A DNA stretch of 64,000 nucleotides from Paeniglutamicibacter cryotolerans (lineage in GTDB: Bacteria > Actinomycetota > Actinomycetes > Actinomycetales > Micrococcaceae), in assembly GCF_014190875.1 (NCBI RefSeq), contig NZ_JACHVS010000001.1:1674001-1738000 (forward strand), written 5' to 3'. Within the stretch, counting starts at the first letter, position 1. The number at the start of each line of letters is the position of its first letter. Positions 27,578 through 36,993 of the stretch are shown in pieces. A model generated the notes under the pieces. It searched no databases, was not told the origin of the DNA, and saw only the letters and a program-made list of their open reading frames with translations. Position numbers and translations under genes: made by a program.

Positions 27578-28500
27578 ACACCACGGAAATCGACGGCGCC
27601 GATCCGCGCCGCTATGCGCACCTGACCACGCAGCGACGGGAGGACCCGGGGGCGGTGGCCCGCGCCGCGGCCACTCGCATCCGCCACCGCGGGGCGCGCT
27701 CCGGCACCCAGAACTTCATCATCGCCGCCGACCACCCGGCCCGTGGAGCCCTCTCCGTCGGTTCCCGGCCCATGGCCATGGCCGATCGCCGTGACCTGCT
27801 GGACCGGTTGCGCACGGCACTGGCGAACCCTGCCGTCGATGGCATCCTGGCCAGCCCGGACATCCTCGATGACCTGCTGCTGCTTGGCGCACTGGATGAC
27901 AAGCTGGTCTTCGGATCGATGAACCGCGGCGGGCTGTCCGGATACGTGAACGAGTTCGACGACCGCTTCACCGGCCACACCGCCCAGGCACTGGCCGAGC
28001 TGGGCGCCGACGGCGGCAAGATGCTCACCCGCATCGCGCTGGACGACCCGGCCACGGCTGCCACGCTGGAGGCCACGGCACACGCCATCGACGCGCTGGC
28101 CGCGCACCGGCTCATCGCCATGGTCGAACCGTTCCTCTCCGGCTGGGATAACGGCAAGGTCCGCAACGACCTGAGCGCCGACGCCGTCATCAAGTCGGTC
28201 GGCATCGCCTCGGGGCTGGGCGCCACGAGCGCGTACACCTGGATGAAGCTGCCGGTGGTGGAGGACATGGAGCGCGTCATGGCCTCCACCACGCTGCCCA
28301 CCGTGTTGCTGGGAGGGGATCCGTCCGGTTCGCCCGAGGAGGTCTTCGCCTCCTGGGCGGCCGCACTTGCCCTTCCCGGGGTCCAGGGCCTGACGGTGGG
28401 ACGCGCCCTGCTTTATCCGCCCGATGGCGACGTCATCGGCGCGGTGGCAACCGCGGCATCGTTGCTGATTAACTCGCAGACCTCCGCACCGGCCGAATAG
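27574..28500 (+). CDS. Cgl0158-type (beta/alpha)8-barrel aldolase
   Basis: This 308-residue TIM-barrel protein belongs to the Cgl0158-type family found in actinobacterial iol loci. Segments FIIAADHPARGA, VFGSMNRGGL and VQGLTVGRALLYP are family-typical; the conserved lysine in AYTWMKLPV fits a class I aldolase. In this position it most likely cleaves 2-deoxy-5-keto-gluconate 6-phosphate to dihydroxyacetone phosphate and malonate semialdehyde, the IolJ step (inference from context). It lies between iolC and iolD with a 4-base overlap upstream and 13 bases downstream. Confidence 0.82.
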   Translation: MNTTEIDGADPRRYAHLTTQRREDPGAVARAAATRIRHRGARSGTQNFIIAADHPARGALSVGSRPMAMADRRDLLDRLRTALANPAVDGILASPDILDDLLLLGALDDKLVFGSMNRGGLSGYVNEFDDRFTGHTAQALAELGADGGKMLTRIALDDPATAATLEATAHAIDALAAHRLIAMVEPFLSGWDNGKVRNDLSADAVIKSVGIASGLGATSAYTWMKLPVVEDMERVMASTTLPTVLLGGDPSGSPEEVFASWAAALALPGVQGLTVGRALLYPPDGDVIGAVATAASLLINSQTSAPAE

Positions 28501-28513
28501 GAGCCAGCACACC

Positions 28514-30460
28514 ATGGCAACGCGCACAATGACGGTCGCCCAGGCCGTCGTGGAATTCCTGGGCCGGCAGTACACGGTGGACAACATCGGCGGGGTCGCC
28601 TACCGCGAGCGCTTGATCCCGGGCATGTTCGGGATCTTCGGGCACGGCAACGTCGCGGGTGTCGGCCAGGCGCTGAAGCAGGCCCAGGTCCGCGACCCTG
28701 AACTGATGCCCTACTACCAGGGCCGCAATGAGCAGGCCCAATCCCACCAGGCGGTCGGGTATGCCCGGCACACCCGGCGCCGGGCCACCTACGCCGTATC
28801 CACCTCGATCGGCCCGGGCTCCTCGAACCTGCTCACCGGTGCCGCGCTGGCCACCGCCAACCGGCTCCCGGTGCTGCTGCTTCCCTCCGACACGTTCGCC
28901 ACCCGCGTTGCCGACCCGGTGCTGCAGCAGCTGGAGCACAGCCACGGCTACGACATCACCGTCAACGACGCCTTTCGCCCGCTGTCCAAGTACTTCGACC
29001 GCGTGAACCGCCCCGAACAGCTCTTCTCCGCGATGATGAACGGGCTGCGCGTGCTCACCGACCCGGCCGAAACCGGTGCCGTGACCATCTCGCTGCCGCA
29101 GGACGTGCAGGCCGAGGTCTTCGAGGTGCCGGAGGAGTTCCTGGCCGAACGCGAATGGAGGATCCGCCGCCCCGAGCCCGAGGCCGAGGACATCGCCCGC
29201 GCCGCCGCATTGATCAAGTCAGCCAAGCGCCCGCTGATCGTCGCCGGTGGCGGCGTGCTGTACGCCTTCGCCCAAGACCAGCTGCTTGAACTGGCGCAGG
29301 CCACCGGCATCCCGGTCGCCTGCACGCAGGCCGGCGTCGGCACCATCGCCTGGGACTCGAAGCACAGCCTCGGTGCCCTCGGCTCCACCGGAACCACCGC
29401 GGCCAACGCGCTGGCTGCGCAGGCGGACCTGGTCATCGGCATCGGCACCCGCTACGAGGACTTCACCACCGCATCTCGCACCGTGTTCCAGCACCCCGGC
29501 CTGTGCTTCATCAACATCAACGTCACCCCGCTGGACGCCTACAAGCACGGCACGGCGCTGCCGATCGTCGCCGATGCGCGTAAGGCCCTGGTGGCGCTGA
29601 ATGCGGCGCTGGGCGGCTACCGGGTGGGGGGCGATCTGGAAACCACCATCGCCGCCGAAAAGAAGCGCTGGGACGGAATAGTCGACGAGGCGTTCTCCAC
29701 CCGCCACCACCCGCTGCCCGCGCAGAACGAGATCATCGGAGCCGTCCACGGCGCCATGGACGAGCGCGACGTGGTCATCTGCGCCGCCGGCTCGCTGCCC
29801 GGGGACCTGCATAAGATGTGGCGGATCAAGGACGCCCACGGCTACCACGTGGAATACGCGTTCTCCTGCATGGGCTACGAGATCGCCGGCGGGCTGGGCG
29901 TCAAGCGCGCGGTCATCGACGAGGCGGCCCGAGGGGCCGCAGCGAACCGCGACGTCGTGGTGATGGTCGGCGACGGCTCCTACCTGATGATGCACACCGA
30001 ACTGGTCACCGCGGTGGCTGAGGGGATCAAGCTGATCACCGTGCTGATCCAGAACCACGGCTACGCCTCCATCGGCTCGCTCTCCGAGTCCCTGGGTTCG
30101 CAGCGCTTCGGTACCGCGTACCGCGAACTGGACGCGGCCACGCATTCATTCGATGCCGGGGCCAAGCTGCCCATCGACCTGGCGACCAATGCCGAATCCC
30201 TCGGCGTGAAGGTCATCCGGATCGAACCGGGCCCGAACGCCATCGCCGAGCTGGCAGCGTCCGTCGCGGCCGCCAAGGAGGCGCGCGAGGGAAGCGGCCC
30301 GATCCTGATCCACGTCGAATCCGATCCGCTGCTGGACGCGCCGGACTCCGAATCATGGTGGGACGTGCCGGTATCCGGCGAATCGGACCTGGATTCCACC
30401 AGGGAGGCCTACGCGAAGTACACGGCCAACAAGGCGGCCCAGCGCCCGTACCTGGGCTAG
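28514..30460 (+). CDS. iolD: 3D-trihydroxycyclohexane-1,2-dione acylhydrolase (decyclizing)
   Basis: IolD is a ThDP-dependent enzyme that opens the inositol-derived ring to 5-deoxy-glucuronate. The 648-residue length fits the family. It has the N-terminal ThDP domain with glutamate in GRNEQAQSHQAVGYAR, the central domain with VAGGGVLYA, and the C-terminal ThDP/Mg2+ motif VMVGDGSYLMMHTEL followed by NHGYASIGSLSESLG. It ends the iolC-aldolase-iolD operon. Confidence 0.95.
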   Translation: MATRTMTVAQAVVEFLGRQYTVDNIGGVAYRERLIPGMFGIFGHGNVAGVGQALKQAQVRDPELMPYYQGRNEQAQSHQAVGYARHTRRRATYAVSTSIGPGSSNLLTGAALATANRLPVLLLPSDTFATRVADPVLQQLEHSHGYDITVNDAFRPLSKYFDRVNRPEQLFSAMMNGLRVLTDPAETGAVTISLPQDVQAEVFEVPEEFLAEREWRIRRPEPEAEDIARAAALIKSAKRPLIVAGGGVLYAFAQDQLLELAQATGIPVACTQAGVGTIAWDSKHSLGALGSTGTTAANALAAQADLVIGIGTRYEDFTTASRTVFQHPGLCFININVTPLDAYKHGTALPIVADARKALVALNAALGGYRVGGDLETTIAAEKKRWDGIVDEAFSTRHHPLPAQNEIIGAVHGAMDERDVVICAAGSLPGDLHKMWRIKDAHGYHVEYAFSCMGYEIAGGLGVKRAVIDEAARGAAANRDVVVMVGDGSYLMMHTELVTAVAEGIKLITVLIQNHGYASIGSLSESLGSQRFGTAYRELDAATHSFDAGAKLPIDLATNAESLGVKVIRIEPGPNAIAELAASVAAAKEAREGSGPILIHVESDPLLDAPDSESWWDVPVSGESDLDSTREAYAKYTANKAAQRPYLG

Positions 30461-30657
30461 CCGAAACTCCAGCCCCGGCATCTGCTGCCATCGAACCCTT
30501 GGGGACACGTGGATTCAGGATGTCGGCGCCGGATCGTCTCGCCAGTGATGGATCGAGAAAACGCAGTACATTGGGCGCCTCCTGGGCGCGGCTGCCGCCG
30601 CTTCCCGCCCAGGGGAAGGCAAAGGCGATCACCGCCTTCTTGTGTCGGCCACCGACA

Positions 30658-31446
30658 CTAGTCGTGGGCTCCGACGACGTTCTGGTCCCAGTCGATCACC
30701 GAACCGGTGACGACTCCCGAGCGCCCGGAGAGCAGGAACACCACGAAGTCGGCAATCTCATCCGGCTGGCCGAGCTTGCCCATCGGTTGGGACGCCGAGG
30801 CCCTGGCCAGCCAGTCGTCGCCTGCCCCATGGAAGCGGCGCTGGATGGCGTCCTCGCCCTCGGTGGCCGTCCAGCCGATGTTCAGCCCGTTGATCCTGAT
30901 CCGGTCCCGGCGGTGCGCGTGGGCCGCATTGCGCACCAGCCCGGCCAGCCCGGCCTTGCTCGCCACATAGGGTGCAAGGTACGGCTGGCCGCCGTGCTGG
31001 GACATGGTGATAATATTGACGATGCTCCCGCCGGTCCTGCGCTCCAGCAGGTGCCCGATGGCCTCCTGCATGATGAAGAAGGGGGCCTTCAGGTTAACCG
31101 CGACATGCGCGTCGAAGAGTTCCTCGTCTGTATCGAGCATGGTCCCGCGCGTGGTCAGCCCGGCGGCATTGACCACCAGGTCCACCCTGCCGAAGCGTTC
31201 GATGGTCCCGGTGACTGTGGCCCTCGCATCGGGCACCGAGGTCAGGTTGGCCTGGATGAATTCGGTGGGAGTTCCCGCCGTGGTGAGCTCGGCCGCAATC
31301 GCCAGCCCGTGCTCCGGGGTGCGCCCGGTGACGACGATGCCCTCGGCGCCCTGTTCGGCAGCGGCGCGGGCGATGGACGCACCCAGCCCCTGGGTGCCGC
31401 CGGAGACCAGCAGCACCTTGCCAGCCAACAGCTGATCCAGGCTCAA
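30658..31446 (-). CDS. SDR-family oxidoreductase
   Basis: This classical short-chain dehydrogenase has 262 residues: NAD-binding SGGTQGLGASIARAAAE, NAAG near residue 90, the catalytic serine in NIITMSQHGG, and YVASKAG with Tyr and Lys. It overlaps the preceding Gfo/Idh gene (start in the ATGA of that stop) and forms the last gene of a leftward operon with the PhyH dioxygenase. An oxidoreductase acting on an inositol or keto-inositol derivative is a reasonable guess, not shown by sequence. Confidence 0.9.
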   Translation of the reverse strand: MSLDQLLAGKVLLVSGGTQGLGASIARAAAEQGAEGIVVTGRTPEHGLAIAAELTTAGTPTEFIQANLTSVPDARATVTGTIERFGRVDLVVNAAGLTTRGTMLDTDEELFDAHVAVNLKAPFFIMQEAIGHLLERRTGGSIVNIITMSQHGGQPYLAPYVASKAGLAGLVRNAAHAHRRDRIRINGLNIGWTATEGEDAIQRRFHGAGDDWLARASASQPMGKLGQPDEIADFVVFLLSGRSGVVTGSVIDWDQNVVGAHD

Positions 31447-32477
31447 CTGGCCACCGCCACGCCGTCGCGGATCTCTGCCAGTGAAACGGTACGCCGCTCA
31501 CGGGCCGAGACGAGTGCCGCCTGCGCCAGCTCCAGCGCGGCGATGCCGTCCTCGAGCCCCGGGACCGGGGTTCTCCCCTCCAGGATGCAGGAGACGAAGT
31601 AGTCTAGCTCGGCCGCGTAGGCGCGGGCGTAGCGTTCGAGGAAGAACGGCTGGAAAGCGCCGGCCGTCGAGGTTCCCGCCGCGCTGGAGCGACGCACCAG
31701 CGTGTCCGTGGCATTGGCGACCTCGAGCATGCCCTTGGGGCCGAAGGCCTCCAGCCGCTGGTCATAGCCCGAGGAACAGTGCCTGGAGTTGGTGATGGAC
31801 ACCAGCGCACCGGAAGCGGCGCGCAGCGTCATCTGCACCGAGTCGTAATCGCCCAGCACCGTGATGCCCTCGTCGAACAGGTTGGACCCGTGCGCGGTGA
31901 CCTCGACGATGTCGGGCAGGAAGCTGCGGGCCATGTCCAGGTCGTGGATCGACTGGTCCTTGAAGATCCCGCCGGAGACCTCAAGATAACCGAGCGGTGC
32001 CGGCGCCGGGTCCCGGCTGATGATCGCCAAGTTCTCCAGGGCACCGATCTCGCCGGCTTCCACGGCCTCCCGGACTTCCCTGAAGGAGGGGTCGAAGCGG
32101 CGGTTGAAGGCCATCATGATCGGGGCGGTGGACCCGGCGGTCGCCTCGCGGCAGGCACGGGCGCGATCCAGGTCCAGGTCAACGGGCTTCTCGCAAAGCA
32201 CCGCTATGCCGCGGTTGGCAGCCTCGATGATCAGGCCCACATGGGTCGGGGTGGGGGAGCAGATCAGCAGCGCGTCCAGATCCGGATCGGCCAGGACCAT
32301 GCTGGCCTCGGCCGTCGCCGATGCCCCGTACAGGGCGGCCACCTCTAGGGCCGAATCGAGCATCGGGTCTGCCACCCAGGCAAAATCGACACCGGGGTGC
32401 GCGGCAAGGTTCGCCGCGTGTACCCGTCCGATGCGCCCGGAGCCCAGCAGCCCCACCTTCAGTTTGCGTGTTGCCAT
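31443..32477 (-). CDS. Gfo/Idh/MocA oxidoreductase, inositol 2-dehydrogenase-like
   Basis: This 344-residue NAD-dependent dehydrogenase has the Rossmann motif GLLGSGRIGRVHAANLAAH, the EKP motif in CEKPVDLD, and DQSIHDLDMARSF carrying the Asp/His catalytic pair usual in IolG-type enzymes. It would oxidise an inositol or related cyclitol to the inosose. It lies in a leftward operon between the PhyH dioxygenase (2 bases away) and the SDR gene. It is one of four paralogues in this locus, so each probably has its own stereoisomer or derivative. Confidence 0.88.
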   Translation of the reverse strand: MATRKLKVGLLGSGRIGRVHAANLAAHPGVDFAWVADPMLDSALEVAALYGASATAEASMVLADPDLDALLICSPTPTHVGLIIEAANRGIAVLCEKPVDLDLDRARACREATAGSTAPIMMAFNRRFDPSFREVREAVEAGEIGALENLAIISRDPAPAPLGYLEVSGGIFKDQSIHDLDMARSFLPDIVEVTAHGSNLFDEGITVLGDYDSVQMTLRAASGALVSITNSRHCSSGYDQRLEAFGPKGMLEVANATDTLVRRSSAAGTSTAGAFQPFFLERYARAYAAELDYFVSCILEGRTPVPGLEDGIAALELAQAALVSARERRTVSLAEIRDGVAVAS

Positions 32478-32478
32478 G

Positions 32479-33669
32479 TTACTTTTCCTCCGTCATTCCT
32501 CGGGTAGCCAGCGCATCCAGGGCGTCGTTCAATTCAGTGGGAGCCGCGTTGCGCTCCAGGTGTTCGGCCACCAGCTCGGCCTGCGAGAGGGGGGCCAGCC
32601 CGCCAATAGGCTGATCCCGGTCCAGGTTCGTCGGGAAGGCGTAGCCCTCCGCCGAGGCGGCAATGATGTTGTGCAGCAGCTCCGCCGGGGTTCCGGAGTC
32701 CTGCAGCCCGAGAAGGATCGGGTAGAGGGACTTGGACATCGCGACGCGGTCCACCGTTTCCATGGCCCGGCCGAAGGCCGAGGAGACCTGCAACAGGTTG
32801 GCCATGCGCTTGATGTCGGCCGACACGTTGGTTCCGGCACCGTGGAAGAGCGCCGGGTTGAAGAACACGGCATCGCCCTTCCGAAGCGGTAGCTGGACAT
32901 GGTGTTCCTGAAAATACTCGGTGAAGTCCTGGCGGTGGAAGGCGACGTAGCCGGGGCCATACTTGTGCGAATGAGGCAGGTAGAGGGTGGGGCCGGATTC
33001 CAACGGCATGTCGCAATGGGCGACGGCCCCCTGCAGGGTCAGTGTCGGGGTGAGCAGGTGAGTGTGGGCCGGGTAGGCCGCGGCCTGCTCGGAGGACATG
33101 AATCCCAGGTGGTAGTCGCGGTGGGCTCGTTGTGCCTGACCGCCGGGGTTCACCACGTTGACCTGCGAGGTTACCTGATAGTTGGGGCCGAGCCAGGCCT
33201 CGGAGACCAGTGCCAATATCTTGGAGCCGTAGTATTCGGCAAAGACCGCCGGCTCGGCCAGGGCCAGCTTGTCCAGCGCCCCCCAGACCCTGTCGTTGGC
33301 CCCGGGCTTGGCGAAGTGGTCCCCTCCGGTGGAGCCCGCGGCCTTCTGCGCCTCGATGAGCCTGTTGAAGGCCTGAGTCGTGCGGTCCACGACGGCCGGA
33401 TCCGGGAAGGCGCCCTTGAAGACGACGATGCCGGGACCCTCGGTCAGGGCCCGGGCGAGCTCGGCCTGGATTTCGGAAAGGTCCTCGCGGGAATCCACCG
33501 CGGAGTGCAGCCGCGGGCCGTAGATGAGTACGTTCTGCTCCACCGTATCGGCGAACGGGTAGTCCTCCAGCGAGGTGGTGGCCGAGACCACCGCCGCAAA
33601 GTCCTCGATGTTGCAGTCCTCGGCGTGGAACCAGCGCGGTGAGCCCGCCGTGGTCGGGGTGGCCGTCAT
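32479..33669 (-). CDS. PhyH-family Fe(II)/2-oxoglutarate dioxygenase
   Basis: This 396-residue protein has the double-stranded beta-helix hallmarks of the phytanoyl-CoA dioxygenase family: HRD in QRAHRDYHLGF for two metal ligands, the distal histidine in ALFHGAGTN, and a basic residue soon after (DIKRMANLL) for 2-oxoglutarate. Its reaction would be hydroxylation or oxidative demethylation with 2-oxoglutarate and O2. ATG 33669 has GAAAGGA upstream on the minus strand. It is the first gene of an operon with a Gfo/Idh enzyme and an SDR, divergent from a LacI regulator, inside an inositol locus. O-demethylation of methylated inositols is an attractive but untested role. Confidence 0.85.
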   Translation of the reverse strand: MTATPTTAGSPRWFHAEDCNIEDFAAVVSATTSLEDYPFADTVEQNVLIYGPRLHSAVDSREDLSEIQAELARALTEGPGIVVFKGAFPDPAVVDRTTQAFNRLIEAQKAAGSTGGDHFAKPGANDRVWGALDKLALAEPAVFAEYYGSKILALVSEAWLGPNYQVTSQVNVVNPGGQAQRAHRDYHLGFMSSEQAAAYPAHTHLLTPTLTLQGAVAHCDMPLESGPTLYLPHSHKYGPGYVAFHRQDFTEYFQEHHVQLPLRKGDAVFFNPALFHGAGTNVSADIKRMANLLQVSSAFGRAMETVDRVAMSKSLYPILLGLQDSGTPAELLHNIIAASAEGYAFPTNLDRDQPIGGLAPLSQAELVAEHLERNAAPTELNDALDALATRGMTEEK

Positions 33670-33865
33670 GGCAGGTGTCCTTTCGGCTGACCGGTACGCG
33701 GAGGCGGCCGGGGAAGGCTGGATCACAAGAATCCTTCATCGGCGCCGGTCCGGACGTGCCGGGCGCCTGGAACGCGGGGATGCTCGAGTAGTTACCATTC
33801 TCCTGACGGAGGGCGATGGGATACTAGTCACGAACCCATCAAAAACACCTCAGGGGGAACGGCGC

Positions 33866-34882
33866 ATGGCACACCGGTTTTCGATCAGGGAAATTTCCCG
33901 TCAGGCTGGGGTCAGCAGTGCCACCGTCGACCGGGTGATTCATGCCCGACCGGGGGTCAGGCCCGGAACCATCGGCCAGGTGAAGCAGGCCATCGCCGAC
34001 CTGGAGGCGCAGAGCACCCAGCTTGAGCTGTCCGGCCGACGGTTCATGATCGATGTCGTGGTCGATGCCCCGGCCCGGTTCCACATGGCTGCACGCCGTG
34101 CGCTGGAGGCGGAGCTTCCCTTGCTGCGCCCGGCCGTATTTCGTGCCCGCTTCCACATGCGTGAACGTTGGGGAAAGGGTTCCCTGGTGCGTGAGCTCGA
34201 TGACGTTTCCCGCCGCGGATCTCACGGGGTGCTGCTCAAGGCCCCCGACACCCCCGAAGTCGCAGCCGCAGTCCAGCGGCTGACCCAGGCCGGAATACCA
34301 GTGATCACCTTCGTTACCGACCTGCCCCGCAGCCCCCGGCTGGCCTATGTCGGCATGGATAACCGGGCCGCCGGAGCTACCGCGGCCTACCTCATGCACT
34401 CGTGGCTGGCCGGACGCCAAGGATCGGTGGCTGTCACACTGAGTAACGGGGTCTTCCGCGGCGAGGAGGAGCGGGAAGCGGGCTTCCGCTCGACGATGCG
34501 CAGCCTGGGAGCGCGACGCGCAGTTCATGAGCTGCCTCCCTCCGACGGCCACGACGGAGCTGCTTACGAGCTCATGAGGGCGGCGCTCGCCGACTACCCG
34601 GACCTTGCCGGACTCTATTCGGTCGGCGGCGGGAATCCCGGCCTGGCCCGGGCATGGCGGGAATCAGGGCACATGCCCAAGGTCTTCATTGGCCATGATC
34701 TGAACCCGGAAAACGCACTCTTGCTGGCCGACGGGACCCTCAACGTCGTCCTGCACCACAACCTGCAGGACGACATGCACGCCGCCTGCCGGGCCCTGAT
34801 GCATTTCCACGGGGCGTTGCCCGGGGCCTGGACGCCTGCGCCCACGCCCATTGACGTGCTGACGCCCTACAACATGCCCTAG
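33866..34882 (+). CDS. LacI-family transcriptional regulator
   Basis: This 338-residue protein has an N-terminal LacI HTH (SIREISRQAGVSSATVDRVIH, hinge region following) and a periplasmic-binding-protein-like effector domain with GVLLKAP, VGMDNRAAG and IGHDLNPEN. ATG 33866 gives the family N-terminus, and an extended -10 (TGGGATACT) lies upstream. It is divergent from the PhyH-dehydrogenase-SDR operon across 196 bp, so that operon is its likely target. The effector domain resembles those that bind sugars, so the inducer is probably a sugar or cyclitol. Confidence 0.9.
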   Translation: MAHRFSIREISRQAGVSSATVDRVIHARPGVRPGTIGQVKQAIADLEAQSTQLELSGRRFMIDVVVDAPARFHMAARRALEAELPLLRPAVFRARFHMRERWGKGSLVRELDDVSRRGSHGVLLKAPDTPEVAAAVQRLTQAGIPVITFVTDLPRSPRLAYVGMDNRAAGATAAYLMHSWLAGRQGSVAVTLSNGVFRGEEEREAGFRSTMRSLGARRAVHELPPSDGHDGAAYELMRAALADYPDLAGLYSVGGGNPGLARAWRESGHMPKVFIGHDLNPENALLLADGTLNVVLHHNLQDDMHAACRALMHFHGALPGAWTPAPTPIDVLTPYNMP

Positions 34883-34927
34883 TGGCGCGCCGTGGATTCC
34901 TGCAATTAGGTGTCTATTTTGTCTTAA

Positions 34928-34948
34928 TGTCAGAACATTCTATTGACT
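34928..34948 (+). promoter_or_regulatory. IolR-type operator and -35 element before a Gfo/Idh gene
   Basis: TGTCAGAACA (34928-34937) matches the IolR-type consensus at 9 of 10 positions on the complementary strand, and a TTGACT -35 element follows at 34943-34948. It suggests that the dehydrogenase gene at 35033 belongs to the same regulon as iolC. Confidence 0.5.
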
Positions 34949-35032
34949 TGAGTTGATGGAGTGGAAAGACTTTAGCCCATCACCGGACACCAACAGCGGA
35001 GCCCGGGAACCACCACGATCCGAGGAGCATCC

Positions 35033-36040
35033 ATGACGATTCGCGTAGGAGTCATCGGCGTAGGGATCATGGGCGCGGACCATGCCCGAAATATCGCCCA
35101 CAATATCGGCGGCGCTTCGCTGGCCGGAGTCGCTGACATCGACGCCGCATGCGCCGCCGAACACTCCTATGGGGGCTTCATCACGGTCGATGCTCTGGAG
35201 CTGATCGGACACCCTGACGTGGATGCCGTGATCATTGCCTCCCACGATTCGACCCACGCCGAATTGGTGCTGGCCGCGATGGCCGCCGACAAGCCGGTGC
35301 TCTGCGAAAAGCCGCTGGCCCGGAACGCAGCGGACAGCAGGCGCATCGTCGAGGCGGACCTGGAGGTGCGGGCGCGGACGGGCAAGTCGCTGCTCGGCGT
35401 GGGCTTCATGCGCCGCTTCGACCCCGGACACGTGCGGCTGCGCCGAACCATCGAGGAAGGGGAGCTTGGGCGGGTCCTGATGGTGCACTGCATCAGCCGC
35501 AATGTGTCATCGGCGCCGGGCACCAGCAACGAATCGGCCATCATGAACTCGGCCATCCACGAACTGGACTCGGTCGCCTGGATGATCGGCAGCCCGATTG
35601 CCGAGGTCGCTTGGATCCCGGTCGGGGCCGGCAGCGTCCATGCGGCGGGCTCGTTTCAGGACCCGGCCTTCATGATGCTGCGCACCGCCAGTGGCGTGCT
35701 GGCCACGCTCGAGCTGTACCTGAATGCTCGGCACGGCTATTCCACCCAATGCGAGGTCGTCTGCGAGGAGGGAACCGTTTCCCTGCGGGAACCGGCCGAG
35801 GTGGAATTCAACGAAGGCGGCAAGAACTTCGTGGAGTATCCGGCGGACTGGAGGCCCCGCTTTGCCGAGGCCTACCGGAACGAACTGCAGGCATGGATCC
35901 ACGCCATCGCCGACGGCACCGGGAACCCGCTGGCCAGTGGGCAGGATGGCCTGAACGCCGCGCTGGTCGGTGAGGCGATGGTCGAATCGATGCGCCGGGG
36001 CGGGGCCTTTGTGTCGGTGCAGGGCGCTCTAGTCGGCTGA
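35033..36040 (+). CDS. Gfo/Idh/MocA oxidoreductase, inositol dehydrogenase-like
   Basis: This 335-residue enzyme has the Rossmann motif VGVIGVGIMGADHARN, CEKPLARN as the EKP motif, and NSAIHELDSVAWM with the conserved His. It resembles IolG-type inositol 2-dehydrogenases and is preceded by an IolR-type site. It is a single-gene transcript running toward the convergent iolB gene (22 bases between stop codons). Substrate among inositol isomers is unknown. Confidence 0.88.
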   Translation: MTIRVGVIGVGIMGADHARNIAHNIGGASLAGVADIDAACAAEHSYGGFITVDALELIGHPDVDAVIIASHDSTHAELVLAAMAADKPVLCEKPLARNAADSRRIVEADLEVRARTGKSLLGVGFMRRFDPGHVRLRRTIEEGELGRVLMVHCISRNVSSAPGTSNESAIMNSAIHELDSVAWMIGSPIAEVAWIPVGAGSVHAAGSFQDPAFMMLRTASGVLATLELYLNARHGYSTQCEVVCEEGTVSLREPAEVEFNEGGKNFVEYPADWRPRFAEAYRNELQAWIHAIADGTGNPLASGQDGLNAALVGEAMVESMRRGGAFVSVQGALVG

Positions 36041-36062
36041 GCCGGAGCTTCCTCGTGAGGTG

Positions 36063-36956
36063 CTATGCGGTAAACGGCAGCCTCGGGTCGATCGAGGCCT
36101 GGTCCCAGGTCGTGCGGACCCAGCCGTGGTGCGGGTCATCGCTGATCAGCCATTCGCGCACCCGGCCGGGGCCGGCCATCACGTTCAGGTAGTAGAGGTC
36201 GTAGCCGGGGGCGGCCATCGCCGGACCATGCCAGCCGTAGGGGACGAGGACGACGTCGCCGGTGCGGACCTCGGTGGTCACGTCGATCGGGCGCTCGTCC
36301 GAGGCGTAGACCCGCGCGTATCCGATCGGGTCGGTCGAGGGCAGCTCGGGGGAGCCCTGCGCGATACGGGTCTCGAAGTAGTAGATCTCCTCGAGGTTTG
36401 TTTCGCCGTCCTTTTCCTCGTCGTGCTTGTGAGGAGGGTAGGAGGACCAGTTGCCTGCCGGGGTGATGACCTCGCAGACGATGAAGCGGTCCGCTTCGAG
36501 GACGGCTGGGGTGCCGAAGTTGTGTACCTGGCGGGAGCAGTTGCCGGCCCCGCGAAGTTCCAACGGGATTTCGGCGGCGGTGATCAGGCGCACCGGGTAG
36601 GCGGCCTTGGCTGGCGCCAGCGCCACGGCGAAGCGGCCGCCGGTGGCAGACGAGATGGTGACCGCCGTATCGATGCCGGTGTACAGCACGTCGGTGGGCC
36701 CCTGGAATGCCGAAGCCCGGCCGCTCAACTCATGGTCCAGCCCTGCCGCTGTCGCAGTGAAGGCACCCTGCAGCGGGACGATGATGCGTTCCTCGGCCGC
36801 GGCCGGCAGGGAGAGGGAAGCTCCCGGGGCCAGCTCGGCGACCTTGATTCCGGTGTGTGACCAGCCCGGGATTGCGGTCGGTGAATCGGCTGCGCCCAGG
36901 GAAGTCTGCCATGCTCCGTCGGCGGCTGTTCCGACCGGATAAACCCAATCTGACAA
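36063..36956 (-). CDS. iolB: 5-deoxy-glucuronate isomerase
   Basis: IolB converts 5-deoxy-glucuronate to 5-dehydro-2-deoxy-gluconate, between the IolD and IolC steps. The 297-residue bicupin protein shows the metal-binding cupin motif YPPHKHDEEKDGE with EEIYYFE, and PYGWHGPAMAAPGYDLYYLN near the C-terminus. The minus-strand gene lies 37 bases after the GntR regulator gene and is probably co-transcribed with it. Confidence 0.95.
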   Translation of the reverse strand: MSDWVYPVGTAADGAWQTSLGAADSPTAIPGWSHTGIKVAELAPGASLSLPAAAEERIIVPLQGAFTATAAGLDHELSGRASAFQGPTDVLYTGIDTAVTISSATGGRFAVALAPAKAAYPVRLITAAEIPLELRGAGNCSRQVHNFGTPAVLEADRFIVCEVITPAGNWSSYPPHKHDEEKDGETNLEEIYYFETRIAQGSPELPSTDPIGYARVYASDERPIDVTTEVRTGDVVLVPYGWHGPAMAAPGYDLYYLNVMAGPGRVREWLISDDPHHGWVRTTWDQASIDPRLPFTA

Positions 36957-36993
36957 GGTGCTGTCCTTTCACTACAAGGCGGCTCCGGCGTGG

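Noticed and set aside
30590..30657. Possible hairpins between iolD and the SDR gene
   Set aside because: Only short imperfect pairings such as AAGGCG/CGCCTT were found and no T run on either strand is convincing, so no terminator was called.
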